A DNA stretch of 64,000 bases from Haloterrigena alkaliphila (GTDB lineage Archaea > Halobacteriota > Halobacteria > Halobacteriales > Natrialbaceae), in assembly GCF_017352155.2 (NCBI RefSeq), contig NZ_CP071462.1, positions 682,001-746,000 on the forward strand. Direction: 5' to 3'. Below the pieces are notes generated by a model. The model did no database searches. It worked only from the letters and a program-made list of their open reading frames with translations, and was not told the origin of the DNA. Position numbers and translations under genes: made by a program. How positions within the stretch are numbered: position 1 is the first letter of the stretch; every line of letters begins with the position of its first letter. Below, piece after piece: positions 1 through 12,566 of the stretch.

Positions 1-208
1 CGATCGTCCCAGCGGCCTCCATCCCGGGGACGTAGGGTGCGTCGGGACCGCCGGGGTAGACCCCGCGGCGCTGCATGATGTCCGCGAAGTTGATGCCCGC
101 CGCTTCGACCTCGATGCGGACCTCGCCCGCGTTCGGGTCCGGCAGGTCGGCGTCGACGACCTCGAGCGCGTCGCTGTCACCGTACTCGATCACTTCGATC
201 GCTTTCAT
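1..208 (-). CDS. MDR-family quinone oxidoreductase, N-terminal part
   Basis: Only the first 69 codons lie in the window; the gene runs off the left edge. The start is the ATG at 208. The visible protein opens with MKAIEVIEYGDSDALEV and continues through a GEVRIEVEAAGINFADIM stretch and YPGGPDAPYVPGME. This is the typical first beta-barrel of the medium-chain dehydrogenase/reductase superfamily, quinone oxidoreductase (QOR) branch. Family members reduce quinones or enals with NADPH. The Asn-Phe-Ala-Asp segment stands where zinc-dependent alcohol dehydrogenases carry their first zinc-binding Cys, so a zinc-free QOR-like enzyme is favoured. It is divergent from the YihY gene, with about 150 bp between the two starts. 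Confidence 0.8.
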   Translation of the reverse strand, partial: MKAIEVIEYGDSDALEVVDADLPDPNAGEVRIEVEAAGINFADIMQRRGVYPGGPDAPYVPGMEAAGTI

Positions 209-358
209 GTCGGATACGCGTAACGGTGTCGCACACATAACGGTGTCAGAACCGGATGAAACCGAGGCGGCGTTGATCGGTCCCTCGGCAGGGGGTGCAC
301 CCGAGACGGTTGCTTATGCCACCAATGGGTTCAACAGGGCAGTTGTGGTACGACGCCT

Positions 359-1135
359 ATGTCGACCGTTGGATCCGTCGTCGCGCTCGCGAGGGATCGG
401 AATCTCACGTTTCTGGCGGCGGGAATCGCCTACTACGCGTTCGTCTCGACGATCCCGCTGCTACTGCTCGCCGTGACGATCGCGTCGTTCGTCGGGGGGC
501 AGGCGCTGGCCGATCGCGTGGCCAGCATGCTCAGTCAGCAGCTTTCGTCCTCGGGGCAGCAGATGGTGTCACAGGCGCTCACCAACCCGTCCGGTCGGGC
601 GGCCGCGTCCGTGGTCGGGTTCCTCGGTGTCGTGTGGAGCGCGCTGAAACTCTTTCGCGGCCTCGATCAGGCGTTCGACGAGCTCTACGCGGACGAGATC
701 GACGCCTCGCTGCTGGGCCAGATCCGGGACGCCATCGTCGTCGTTATCGGCATCGCGCTCGCCGTCGTGCTCGTCGTCGCCGTCGGCGCCGCGCTCTCGA
801 TACTGAACCTGCAGATCCCGTTCGCTAACGTGCTCGGGTCGCTCGTGCTGATCGTCGTCCTGGCGATCGCGTTCCTGCCGATATACTACGTGCTGCCGCC
901 GGTGAGCGTATCGATCGGCGAAGTGATTCCGGGGACGATCGTCGCCGCTATCGGCTGGGTGCTGCTCCAGGTCGGGTTCCGAATCTACGCGGCCAACGCC
1001 GGCCGGTACGCGGCCTACGGCGTGATCGGCGCCGTGCTGCTGTTCGTCACGTGGCTGTACTTCGGCAGCATCGTGATACTGCTGGGCGCGGCGGTGAACG
1101 CCGTCCGCCGGGGGGCGACGACGAACACGACGTAG
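359..1135 (+). CDS. YihY/BrkB-family inner membrane protein
   Basis: A 258-residue polytopic membrane protein. It starts MSTVGSVVALARDRNLTFLA, then AGIAYYAFVSTIPLLLL, which matches the conserved N-terminal helix of the YihY/UPF0761 family (AAxLAYYxxxSLxPLLL). About six hydrophobic segments follow (near residues 25-45, 85-100, 125-150, 158-180, 190-210 and 220-245). The family was once called ribonuclease BN by mistake; its transport role is not established. The ORF ends 64 bp before proS and the two may be co-transcribed, but proS has its own TATA element. Confidence 0.85.
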   Translation: MSTVGSVVALARDRNLTFLAAGIAYYAFVSTIPLLLLAVTIASFVGGQALADRVASMLSQQLSSSGQQMVSQALTNPSGRAAASVVGFLGVVWSALKLFRGLDQAFDELYADEIDASLLGQIRDAIVVVIGIALAVVLVVAVGAALSILNLQIPFANVLGSLVLIVVLAIAFLPIYYVLPPVSVSIGEVIPGTIVAAIGWVLLQVGFRIYAANAGRYAAYGVIGAVLLFVTWLYFGSIVILLGAAVNAVRRGATTNTT

Positions 1136-1167
1136 GTGCTCGCGAGCGAGCGTCCGCCCTTCGCATG

Positions 1168-1174
1168 GTTTAAG
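1168..1174 (+). promoter_or_regulatory. TATA-like element for proS
   Basis: The sequence GTTTAAG lies about 26-31 nt before the proS ATG at 1200. That is the spacing expected for a leaderless haloarchaeal transcript. There is no Shine-Dalgarno motif between it and the ATG. Confidence 0.5.
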
Positions 1175-1199
1175 ACCGCGCTGGCTGGATGACGTACCA

Positions 1200-2681
1200 A
1201 TGAGCGACGAGAGCCAGGAACTCGGGATCACCGAGTCGAAATCGCACAAGCCCGGCGAGTGGTACGCCGAGGTCGTCCAGAAGGCCAACCTCGCGGACTA
1301 CGCCCCGATGGGCGGGTTCATCGTCACGAAGCCGCGAGGGTACGCACTGTGGGAGGGCATTCAGGACGCGCTCGACGGCTGGTTCAAGGAGACCGGCGTC
1401 GACAACGTCTACTTCCCGCTGTTCATCCCCGAGAGCTTCCTCGAGCGCGAGAAGGACATCGTCGAGGGGTTCGACCCCGAGGTCGCCTGGGTGACCCAGG
1501 GCGGCCACGAGGAACTCGAGGAGCGCCTCGCGGTGCGTCCGACGAGCGAGTCGATCATCGCGCCGTTCATGGCCGACTGGACGCGCAGCCACCGCGATCT
1601 GCCCCTCCGATTGAATCAGTGGTGTTCCGTCGTGCGCTGGGAGGCCACGGAGACCAAGCCCTTCTTCCGGACGAAGGAGTTCATGTGGCAGGAGGGCCAC
1701 ACCGCCCACGCGAGCAACGAGGGCGCGTGGGAGGAAGTCTGGACCCGGTTGGGCCAGTACGAACGCGTTTACGAGGACGTGTTGGCGATTCCGGTGCTGC
1801 GCGGCAAGAAGCCCGAACACGACAAGTTCCCCGGCGCGGACACCACGACGACCGTCGAGGCGCTGATGCCCGACGGGAAGTCGGTGCAGGGTGCGACCAG
1901 CCACAACCTCGGGCAGAGCTTCGCGGAGGCGTTCGACATCACCTTCGTCGACGAGGACGAGGAGGAACGAACCGCCTACACGACCTCGTGGGGCCTCTCG
2001 TGGCGCGCGCTCGGCGCGCTCATCATGACCCACTCCGACGACCAGGGGCTCGTGCTCCCGCCGACCATCGCCCCCACGCAGGTCGTCATCGTCCCCATCT
2101 GGCAGGAGGACACCAAGGATGACGTTCTCGAGTACTCCGAGAACATCGCCGACGAACTCGAGGACGCCGGCTTCCGCGTCGAACTCGACGACCGCGACGA
2201 GCGCAATCCCGGCTTCAAGTTCAACGAGCACGAACTCAACGGCATTCCCCTCCGACTGGAGATCGGCCCCTACGAGGTCGAAGACGAGGAGGTCACGATG
2301 GTCCACCGGCCGGACAATGAGGAGTCCGTCGAGGACCGGGAGGACATCGCCGACAGCGTCGACGACCACCTCGAGGAGATCTACGACAAACTGTACGACG
2401 CGGCCGAGGAGACCCTCGAGGAGAACGTCCGCGAGGCCCACAGCCCCGAGGACATTCTCGGGACGATCGGCAAACACGGCGGCTACGTGAAGACGCCGTG
2501 GTGTGGCGACGAAGCCTGCGAGGAGGCCATCAAGGAGAAGATCGCCGCCGAGATCGTCATGCAACCCCTCGAGGACGAGGGCGGATCGACGGCCGGCGAG
2601 GTCCCCGAACCCGAGCGCGACGAGTGTGGCGTCTGCGGCGATCCCGCCGACGAGATCGCGTACTTCGCGAAATCGTATTAG
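1200..2681 (+). CDS. proS: prolyl-tRNA synthetase (archaeal/eukaryotic type)
   Basis: A 493-residue class II aminoacyl-tRNA synthetase that charges tRNA-Pro in the cytoplasm. Class II features are in order: the motif 1 region around VDNVYFPLFIPESFL, motif 2 as RWEATETKPFFRTKEF (about 147-162) with EGHTAHA after it, and GQSFAEAFDITF near 238. The anticodon-binding domain covers about 290-390. The C-terminal domain carries four cysteines (WCGDEAC and CGVCG) and ends in Tyr, as in archaeal ProRS. Length and ending fit the short archaeal/eukaryal type with no bacterial editing insertion. The start is supported by the TATA element 26 nt upstream. Confidence 0.97.
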   Translation: MSDESQELGITESKSHKPGEWYAEVVQKANLADYAPMGGFIVTKPRGYALWEGIQDALDGWFKETGVDNVYFPLFIPESFLEREKDIVEGFDPEVAWVTQGGHEELEERLAVRPTSESIIAPFMADWTRSHRDLPLRLNQWCSVVRWEATETKPFFRTKEFMWQEGHTAHASNEGAWEEVWTRLGQYERVYEDVLAIPVLRGKKPEHDKFPGADTTTTVEALMPDGKSVQGATSHNLGQSFAEAFDITFVDEDEEERTAYTTSWGLSWRALGALIMTHSDDQGLVLPPTIAPTQVVIVPIWQEDTKDDVLEYSENIADELEDAGFRVELDDRDERNPGFKFNEHELNGIPLRLEIGPYEVEDEEVTMVHRPDNEESVEDREDIADSVDDHLEEIYDKLYDAAEETLEENVREAHSPEDILGTIGKHGGYVKTPWCGDEACEEAIKEKIAAEIVMQPLEDEGGSTAGEVPEPERDECGVCGDPADEIAYFAKSY

Positions 2682-3142
2682 GTCGGCTCGTCCCCTCACG
2701 AAATTACACGGACCGGTCGCGGCCGACCGCTGTCGTCGCGGACGTCGACGATCGACTCGTTGCTTCCGTTCGACCAGACGAATTGTGCGACACGATCCCA
2801 TTCGAACCTAACTCTTTAACCCAATATTGCTTATCGGATGCGGGAGAAAGGATAGACGTGGTGTTCACTCTGGTGGGTGAGCACTACGTGCCTCTGACAT
2901 AACTGCCCTGCTCGGGCGGCTAACCCTGCCCGCTGCAGTTTTCCGATATCCGTCGCTCGGAGAAAATTCGACACCCGAGAGACGGCCGACCGGCGGTGCA
3001 GACGGTTCGAATGCCCGGATTCGAATCGCCGTCTCCCCGATACGGAACCGGAACAATAGACCTTATATCCGATTATATGTGTCTATAATACACTTAGCCA
3101 TAATGGAACAGTCTCTTATAGCTGTTCTGGGAATGGGTTCGT
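2682..3142. other. intergenic region with gltB promoter candidates
   Basis: This 461-bp gap holds no gene I can defend. The last 85 bp are AT-rich with several TATA-like runs (around 3062-3069, 3072-3079 and 3083-3090). The best placed is CTTATA at 3115-3120, 23-28 nt before the gltB ATG, which suggests leaderless initiation. An in-frame stretch ending at 2902 looks mildly protein-like but has no credible start and overlaps proS. Confidence 0.5.
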
Positions 3143-7696
<4,554 letters not shown>

Positions 7697-7720
7697 GTCC
7701 CGTTTACAGCTGATTTCCGG

Positions 7721-7730
7721 GTTCTTTTTT
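7721..7730 (+). terminator. T-rich tract after gltB
   Basis: A GTTCTTTTTT run lies 25-34 bp after the gltB stop, in the 38-bp gap between gltB and a convergent gene. There is no clear hairpin. Archaeal termination often uses a U-tract alone. Confidence 0.4.
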
Positions 7731-7734
7731 CACC

Positions 7735-8343
7735 TTACGAACGACCCAGCGTGTGAAACTCGTCGTTCGGCCGCATCTCGGCGAACATCGCCAGCCGATT
7801 GCTCAGGTTGTAGAACGCGGTCACGGATGCGATGTCCCAGAGCGCTTCCTCGCTGAACCCGGCCTCGCGCAGCGCCTCGAGGTCGTCTCGCTCGACCTCG
7901 GTCGGTCGCTCGGTCAGCGTCACGGCGACGTCGAGCATCGTGCGGTGGGCGTCGTTGATATCGGCGGTTCGGTAGTTCGCGATCAGTTGGTCGGCCAGTT
8001 GCGGATCCTCGGCGTAGATCCGCACGAGCGCGCCGTGGGCGACGTTGCAGTAGTAGCAGTGGTTGACGCCGGAGACGGCGACGACGATCATCTCAATCTC
8101 CTCGCGTTCGAGGGCCGTATCCTCGACGAGCGCGTCGTGATAGTCGAAGAACGCGCGGAAGTGCGAGGGCTTGTACGCCATCGCCGCGAAGACGTTCGGC
8201 GTGAATCCCGCCCGCTCGGTCTCTTCTGCGATGCGCTCGCTGAGATCCTCGGGGAGGTCCTCGAGGTCGGGAACCGGAAATCGTCCCATCGCGTCGTCGT
8301 GCAGTACCGGTTCGGTTCCGCCGTCGGTCGCGTCGTTGCTCAT
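7735..8343 (-). CDS. peroxidase-related (AhpD/carboxymuconolactone decarboxylase-like) protein
   Basis: A 202-residue protein counted from the ATG at 8343; an upstream in-frame GTG at 8352 adds only three residues. The AhpD-like core holds VNHCYYCNVAHGALVR, with a CxxC pair followed by His, the redox centre of alkylhydroperoxidase D-like proteins. The following segment ending in FYNLSNRLAMF matches the peroxidase-related family of about 190-200 residues. A role in peroxide reduction is inferred from the fold; substrate and reductant are unknown. The gene converges on gltB and is followed on the same strand by no obvious partner. Confidence 0.85.
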   Translation of the reverse strand: MSNDATDGGTEPVLHDDAMGRFPVPDLEDLPEDLSERIAEETERAGFTPNVFAAMAYKPSHFRAFFDYHDALVEDTALEREEIEMIVVAVSGVNHCYYCNVAHGALVRIYAEDPQLADQLIANYRTADINDAHRTMLDVAVTLTERPTEVERDDLEALREAGFSEEALWDIASVTAFYNLSNRLAMFAEMRPNDEFHTLGRS

Positions 8344-8411
8344 AGGTACCACTCAACAGGGACGGACATAATCGTGGTGACGGTTCGCCGTCGCGGTCGG
8401 CGATCGGCCAC

Positions 8412-8831
8412 TCACTCCGAATCGAGCCGACCGCCTTCGGCAACGGCCGCGTCGCGAACCGCCGACCGGTCCGGCGCGGCGAGCAGGTGCCCCGAGCAAT
8501 CACAGTCCGAGGCCCCGAAGCCGTCCACCGGGTCGCCGGGCAGCGACGCCGCCAGTTCGCACTCCCGATCGGCGTCGGGGAACGTGATCGCGGCCTCGAG
8601 AGTCGTCTCAGGGTGTCCGAGCACGTAGTCGATATGCCAGTGGCGGGTGTCGCGCTCGCCGCGGGCGAGCTCGCGGTGCCGGTCGACGCGGGAGAAACCG
8701 CCGGGACCGAAGGCGCTCCCGACGTAGGCGTAGGTTCCCGCGTCGAACTCGCGCTCGCCCAGCGCACCGACCTCGAGCGTCGTCGCTCGCCGGAGGTCGA
8801 CGACGAGGACGTAGGTACCGCTCTGACTCAT
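8412..8831 (-). CDS. DUF123 (GIY-YIG-like) family protein
   Basis: A 139-residue protein starting at the ATG at 8831. It opens GTYVLVVDLRRATTLEVGAL and contains GTYAYVGSAFGPGG followed by RVDRHR and TRHWHIDYVL. This matches the DUF123 family, a GIY-YIG-related fold (Tyr-Val-Gly in place of the second motif). The family occurs in archaea alone or fused to endonuclease III. The cysteine-containing tail (DCDCSGHLL) may bind metal. Nuclease activity is not shown for the family. Confidence 0.85.
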   Translation of the reverse strand: MSQSGTYVLVVDLRRATTLEVGALGEREFDAGTYAYVGSAFGPGGFSRVDRHRELARGERDTRHWHIDYVLGHPETTLEAAITFPDADRECELAASLPGDPVDGFGASDCDCSGHLLAAPDRSAVRDAAVAEGGRLDSE

Positions 8832-8918
8832 ATCCGGACGTCGGGGGTCTCACGCCAAAAACCGGGTGAGTTTCGTCGATCGCGTCGACTCGAGACGGAG
8901 GGAGACGGAACCGGGCCG

Positions 8919-11198
8919 TCAGCGGTCCCGGGGACGGCCGCCGCCGCGCTCCTCGTCGTCGGCTGTCGGATCGTTCTCGTGGACGTGCCGGCGGTTACTC
9001 ATGTCACCGTCGTCCTGCTGGGTCTGCTGGCGCTCCTCGCCGCCGCCGGGGAGCCCCTGACTGGACGGGCCAACGCGGTCCGTCGTGGTGGGCTGGTCGC
9101 GCTGGCGGTTCCGGTCGCGGGTCCGGCCCGGCGAGCCGCGGGAGTCCGCGCGCCGGGACTCGCGATCGTTGGGGCTCTCGTACTCGCGGCCGAAATCCGG
9201 GTCCTCGGTCCAGTGGCCGCTCTCGGCGCGCTGCCCGTGCTGCTGGTGCTCGAGGTCGCCGCCGGACCGGTTCTCTGATCGGTGCTGATCGGGCGTGGAG
9301 CCGGTTTCGCCCTGGCCACCTCCCCCGCCCTGGCCACTGCCACCGCTCTGCTGTGCGCGCTCGCCGGCCTGAGGGCGCCCCTGCTGGTCCTCGTACTGCT
9401 GGCCCCGCTGGCCCTGACTCTGCTGGCCGAATTCCGCCCCGCTCTCGCGGGACTCTTGGCGACGTTCCTGGCCGCGCTGGAAGCCCCGCTGGCTGCCGCC
9501 CTGCGGGGAGTAGTCCTGACCCTGACCGCCATGACGGGGCAAGTCCCGCTGCTGGTCGCTGTAGCCGCGGCTCCGTCGATCCTGCTGGCCCTGTTGGTCC
9601 TGCATCTCCGTCGTGCGGCGGGGCGTTCGGTCGTTGATCCGGCGGTCGGACCCGGTCCGTTGGCCGCGTTGCTGTCCCTGCTGGCCTCGCTGTTGGTTCT
9701 GCTGGGGTTGCGATCGATCTCCCTGTTGTCGTCGTTGGCGCTGCTGCCCCCGCTGTCCCTGCTGGCCGCGTTGCTGGTACTGCTCGTGACCCTGCTGCTC
9801 GCCGCCGCGCCAACCGCGCTGATCGTCGCGGAACTGTGTTCCCTCGGCGCCTCGAGCGTGACGGGACTCGCCGCCGTACTCGAGGTTCGCCTGGTCGGTC
9901 ACGTCGGGTTCGAACTGGCTGGCGGGGCTCTGCTGTCGTTCGCGACGGGACTGCTCCTTACCGCCGTGGCGTTGGTACTCCCCCGCTCGTTCGCGGCCCT
10001 GGCCCTGCTGGCCGCGCTGGTCGTACTCCTGCGGGTCTCGCTGTGGCGGCTGCTGGCCCCGCTGACCGCGCTGCTGGCCGCCCGTTTGCCGGCGATCCTG
10101 TTGCCCGCCCATCTGCTGGCGGCCCTGCTGACCACCTTGTTGGGGACCGCCGCGATAGCCCTGCTGACCGCCCATCTGCTGCTGATTCTGTCGACCGCTC
10201 ATCTGCTGGCGACCCCGCTGACCGCCCTGCTGTCGCTCGTGGCGGGCTTCACCACCGTACTCGAGATTCGATTCCCGAATCGCGTCGGTCTCGAAGCCGC
10301 TTTGCTGGCCGGACTGCTGGCCGCCGCCGCGTCGACGCTGCTGCCCGTCGCGGTTCGTGCGTTGCGGGGTGGACTGTCGACCGCCCATCTGTTGGCGATT
10401 TTGTTGCCCGCCCATCTGCTGGCGGCCCTGCTGCCGACGCTGCTGATTACCCCGCTGACTCCCCATCTGCTGGCGGTCCTGCTGACCGCCCATCTCGTGA
10501 CGACCGTGCTGCTCGCCCACCTGCTGGCGCTGACTACGCTGATCCTGCTGTTCCTGGTAGCCGCCCTGTGGCTGGTACTGTTCGCGCTCGTGTCTGGCTT
10601 CGCCGCCGAACTGGAGGTTGGATTCTCGAATCGCGTCGGTTTCGAAGTCGCTCTGTCGATCGCGCTGCTGGCGCCCGCCGCGCTGTCCCTGTTGACCGCC
10701 GCGATTCGTCGGTTGCCTGCCGCCCTGCTGGCCACTCAGTTGCTGACGGTCCTGTCGACCCTGACCGCCCGTCTCGTGACGACCGCGCTGTCCGCCCATC
10801 TGTTGGCGGTTTTGTTGCCCGCCCATCTGTTGGTGGTTTTGCTGGCCACCCGTCTGCTGGCGGTCAGGTCGACCGCGATCGGTTCCGCCGCGTCCGGTCG
10901 CCTCGCGTCGATCCTGCTGGCCGTCACCACCCGCGGAACTGCGACCCCAGTCGGGTTCGCCGGCGGTGCCGCGGATCTCCGCTTCAGCGCTGTGCCACTC
11001 CTCGGATCCGCCTCGAGACCGGCTGTTCGCCGTCCCTTCGCCGCTTCCGCCGCGGCTGTACAGGCCGTGGAGCCAGCCGCGGTCGTCCTCGCGGTCGCCT
11101 CGTCCCGCCGTCTCCCGGTGCTGATCGCCTCGCTCGGCGTCACTCGAGCGGTCGGTACGCCGATCTCGCGGTCGGTCGCGGTCGTGTCGGTCGTTCAT
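8919..11198 (-). CDS. basic Gln/Arg/Gly-rich intrinsically disordered repeat protein
   Basis: About 759 residues from the ATG at 11198 (MNDRHDRDRPRDRR). I do not recognise the family. Nearly the whole length is low complexity with repeated units such as RQQMGGQQN, GQQGQRGQQ and QRGQQ, rich in Gln, Gly and Arg and poor in hydrophobic residues. Three copies of a distinct motif interrupt it: ETDAIRESNLQFGGEARHER (DNA about 10593-10653), ETDAIRESNLEYGGEARHER (about 10240-10305) and a variant with ANLEYGGESRHAR (about 9856-9923). A strong TATA-like element lies at 11322-11329, 26 nt from an in-frame GTG at 11300, so a 793-residue leaderless version is possible. The composition is unlike neighbouring acidic proteins. 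A disordered or condensate-forming role is only inference. The last 30 or so residues become acidic. Confidence 0.6.
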   Translation of the reverse strand: MNDRHDRDRPRDRRTDRSSDAERGDQHRETAGRGDREDDRGWLHGLYSRGGSGEGTANSRSRGGSEEWHSAEAEIRGTAGEPDWGRSSAGGDGQQDRREATGRGGTDRGRPDRQQTGGQQNHQQMGGQQNRQQMGGQRGRHETGGQGRQDRQQLSGQQGGRQPTNRGGQQGQRGGRQQRDRQSDFETDAIRESNLQFGGEARHEREQYQPQGGYQEQQDQRSQRQQVGEQHGRHEMGGQQDRQQMGSQRGNQQRRQQGRQQMGGQQNRQQMGGRQSTPQRTNRDGQQRRRGGGQQSGQQSGFETDAIRESNLEYGGEARHERQQGGQRGRQQMSGRQNQQQMGGQQGYRGGPQQGGQQGRQQMGGQQDRRQTGGQQRGQRGQQPPQRDPQEYDQRGQQGQGRERAGEYQRHGGKEQSRRERQQSPASQFEPDVTDQANLEYGGESRHARGAEGTQFRDDQRGWRGGEQQGHEQYQQRGQQGQRGQQRQRRQQGDRSQPQQNQQRGQQGQQRGQRTGSDRRINDRTPRRTTEMQDQQGQQDRRSRGYSDQQRDLPRHGGQGQDYSPQGGSQRGFQRGQERRQESRESGAEFGQQSQGQRGQQYEDQQGRPQAGERAQQSGGSGQGGGGGQGETGSTPDQHRSENRSGGDLEHQQHGQRAESGHWTEDPDFGREYESPNDRESRRADSRGSPGRTRDRNRQRDQPTTTDRVGPSSQGLPGGGEERQQTQQDDGDMSNRRHVHENDPTADDEERGGGRPRDR

Positions 11199-11321
11199 GG
11201 CTGTTGGAAACTCGGTCGTTCGGTGGTCACTCGCCCCGGTGCGGGCCGTCCGTACCGTACGCCGCCGGTCAGTATCGCGCGGATCCGGCGGCTTCGGCAC
11301 CGGGAGTTCGACTGCCCGAGC

Positions 11322-11329
11322 GGATAAAA
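11322..11329 (-). promoter_or_regulatory. TATA-like element for the Gln/Arg/Gly-rich protein
   Basis: Read on the minus strand the sequence is TTTTATCC. It lies about 26 nt before an in-frame GTG at 11300 and about 125 nt before the ATG at 11198. It supports minus-strand transcription of the repeat gene rather than its opposite-strand ORF. Confidence 0.4.
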
Positions 11330-11382
11330 GGAGAGCGTGAGTTCGCGTGCAGGCGCCGCGAGGAGTGCGCGGTGGCGGTACG

Positions 11383-12384
11383 TTAGCGCCGCTGCTGGGC
11401 GCCGCGCGGCGTCGGCGAGCCGTTGCTTGCTCGACCGGTTGCGCTGTCCACGACGGACGCGAAGAGCCCGCGGGCGGGTTCGTACTCGTAGGTAATCCAC
11501 TGTGGGAGGTAGCGAGCGCCGGTCAGCTTCCGGACGCCGAGCTGTCGAAGCCGGGTCTCGGGCTCGAGGTGGTCGGCCAGCCGCAGATCGACGATGCCGT
11601 CGAAGACGGACTCGTCCATCGTCGCGCCCTCGTCGCCGGCCGGCCACCCCGCCACGATGGGGACGTACCGTGCCTTGCAGACCGTCGCCCGGGTCTCCGC
11701 GACGAACTCGTGGATGTGATCCGTCTCGAGGCCCCGAGCGAGTTCGCCCAGCGAATCGATCGCCACCAGCCCGGTCTCGGTCATCTCGAGGTCGTCGAGC
11801 GCCGCGTTGCATTCCCGCAGAATCGGTTCGATATCGGCCGGGTCCTCGATCGGAACGATGGCGTCGGCCGCGGCCTCGCCGACGAACTCGATCCACTCGC
11901 CGCGACGCTCGCGGAAGGCGTCGCGGTCGGCGAGCCGGTGGGTGAAACAGTCGACGAGGCGGAGCCGATCGTCCTCGAGCGCCGGGAGGACGTTCCAGCC
12001 GTTCTCGAAGAAGCGCTCGAGGACCGCCGTCGGCGGCGTGGTGGCGGTGACGAGCACGGCCGGCTCGCCGCGTTCGATCCCCCGCCAGACGAGTTCGGTC
12101 AGCAGTTCGCTCCGGCGGGTTCCCGCCTCGCCCGAGACGGCGACGAACGAGTCGGCGGGCACGCCGTTAGGGATCAGCGAGTCGATCGGTTCGATGCCGG
12201 TGACGATGCGCTTGTAGGCGTTCGGATCAGGCACGGCGTCATCGTCGCCGTCGGCTTCGAGACAGGCGGTCGAACAGAACTGGCCGTCGTCGGTCTCCTG
12301 GGGGTCGCCGGGAATCGGATAGTGGCAGTGATCGCACTCGAGCGGATAGTCGGCCGATCGCTCGGCCCGCTGTTGCGAAGACAT
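11383..12384 (-). CDS. RecA/KaiC-like (HTR-like) ATPase-fold protein with N-terminal zinc finger
   Basis: A 333-residue protein from the ATG at 12384 (MSSQQRAERS). An in-frame ATG at 12447 would add 21 residues, but the acidic core starts at the later one. Residues 15-45 hold CDHC and FCSTAC, a small treble-clef-like zinc site. The remainder is a RecA-superfamily domain starting IVTGIEPIDSLIPNG. The Walker A position reads GEAGTRRSE: the usual Gly-Lys-Ser/Thr is replaced, so ATP hydrolysis is doubtful. GLVAIDSLGELARGLE fits Walker B. Haloarchaeal relatives are called HTR-like proteins and are linked to signal transduction; the function is unproven. Confidence 0.7.
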   Translation of the reverse strand: MSSQQRAERSADYPLECDHCHYPIPGDPQETDDGQFCSTACLEADGDDDAVPDPNAYKRIVTGIEPIDSLIPNGVPADSFVAVSGEAGTRRSELLTELVWRGIERGEPAVLVTATTPPTAVLERFFENGWNVLPALEDDRLRLVDCFTHRLADRDAFRERRGEWIEFVGEAAADAIVPIEDPADIEPILRECNAALDDLEMTETGLVAIDSLGELARGLETDHIHEFVAETRATVCKARYVPIVAGWPAGDEGATMDESVFDGIVDLRLADHLEPETRLRQLGVRKLTGARYLPQWITYEYEPARGLFASVVDSATGRASNGSPTPRGAQQRR

Positions 12385-12566
12385 ACTCGAAGGGGGATAC
12401 GAGAGAGGGGCCAAAAGAACCAGTTTGCCCTCCGAGTGAGTTTTCATACGGAGAGTACGTCAGCTAATCGAACGTGTACCCGCCAAGATTGGAACCGGGG
12501 GCGTTCGGGGACGCCCGTCACCGCCCGCTTCGCCAGGGTTTTCCCCGGGAGCGACGACGAACGGGT

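Noticed and set aside
2498-2902. 134-codon ORF overlapping proS, with a mildly protein-like ending
   Set aside because: Its first two thirds are a shadow of proS and no start codon with a promoter exists for the rest.
9282-11327. 681-codon plus-strand ORF rich in Leu and Ala opposite the Gln-rich gene
   Set aside because: Leu here is the complement of repeated CAG/CTG codons. It has no TATA element or Shine-Dalgarno, and the conserved ESNLxYGGEA inserts make sense only on the minus strand.
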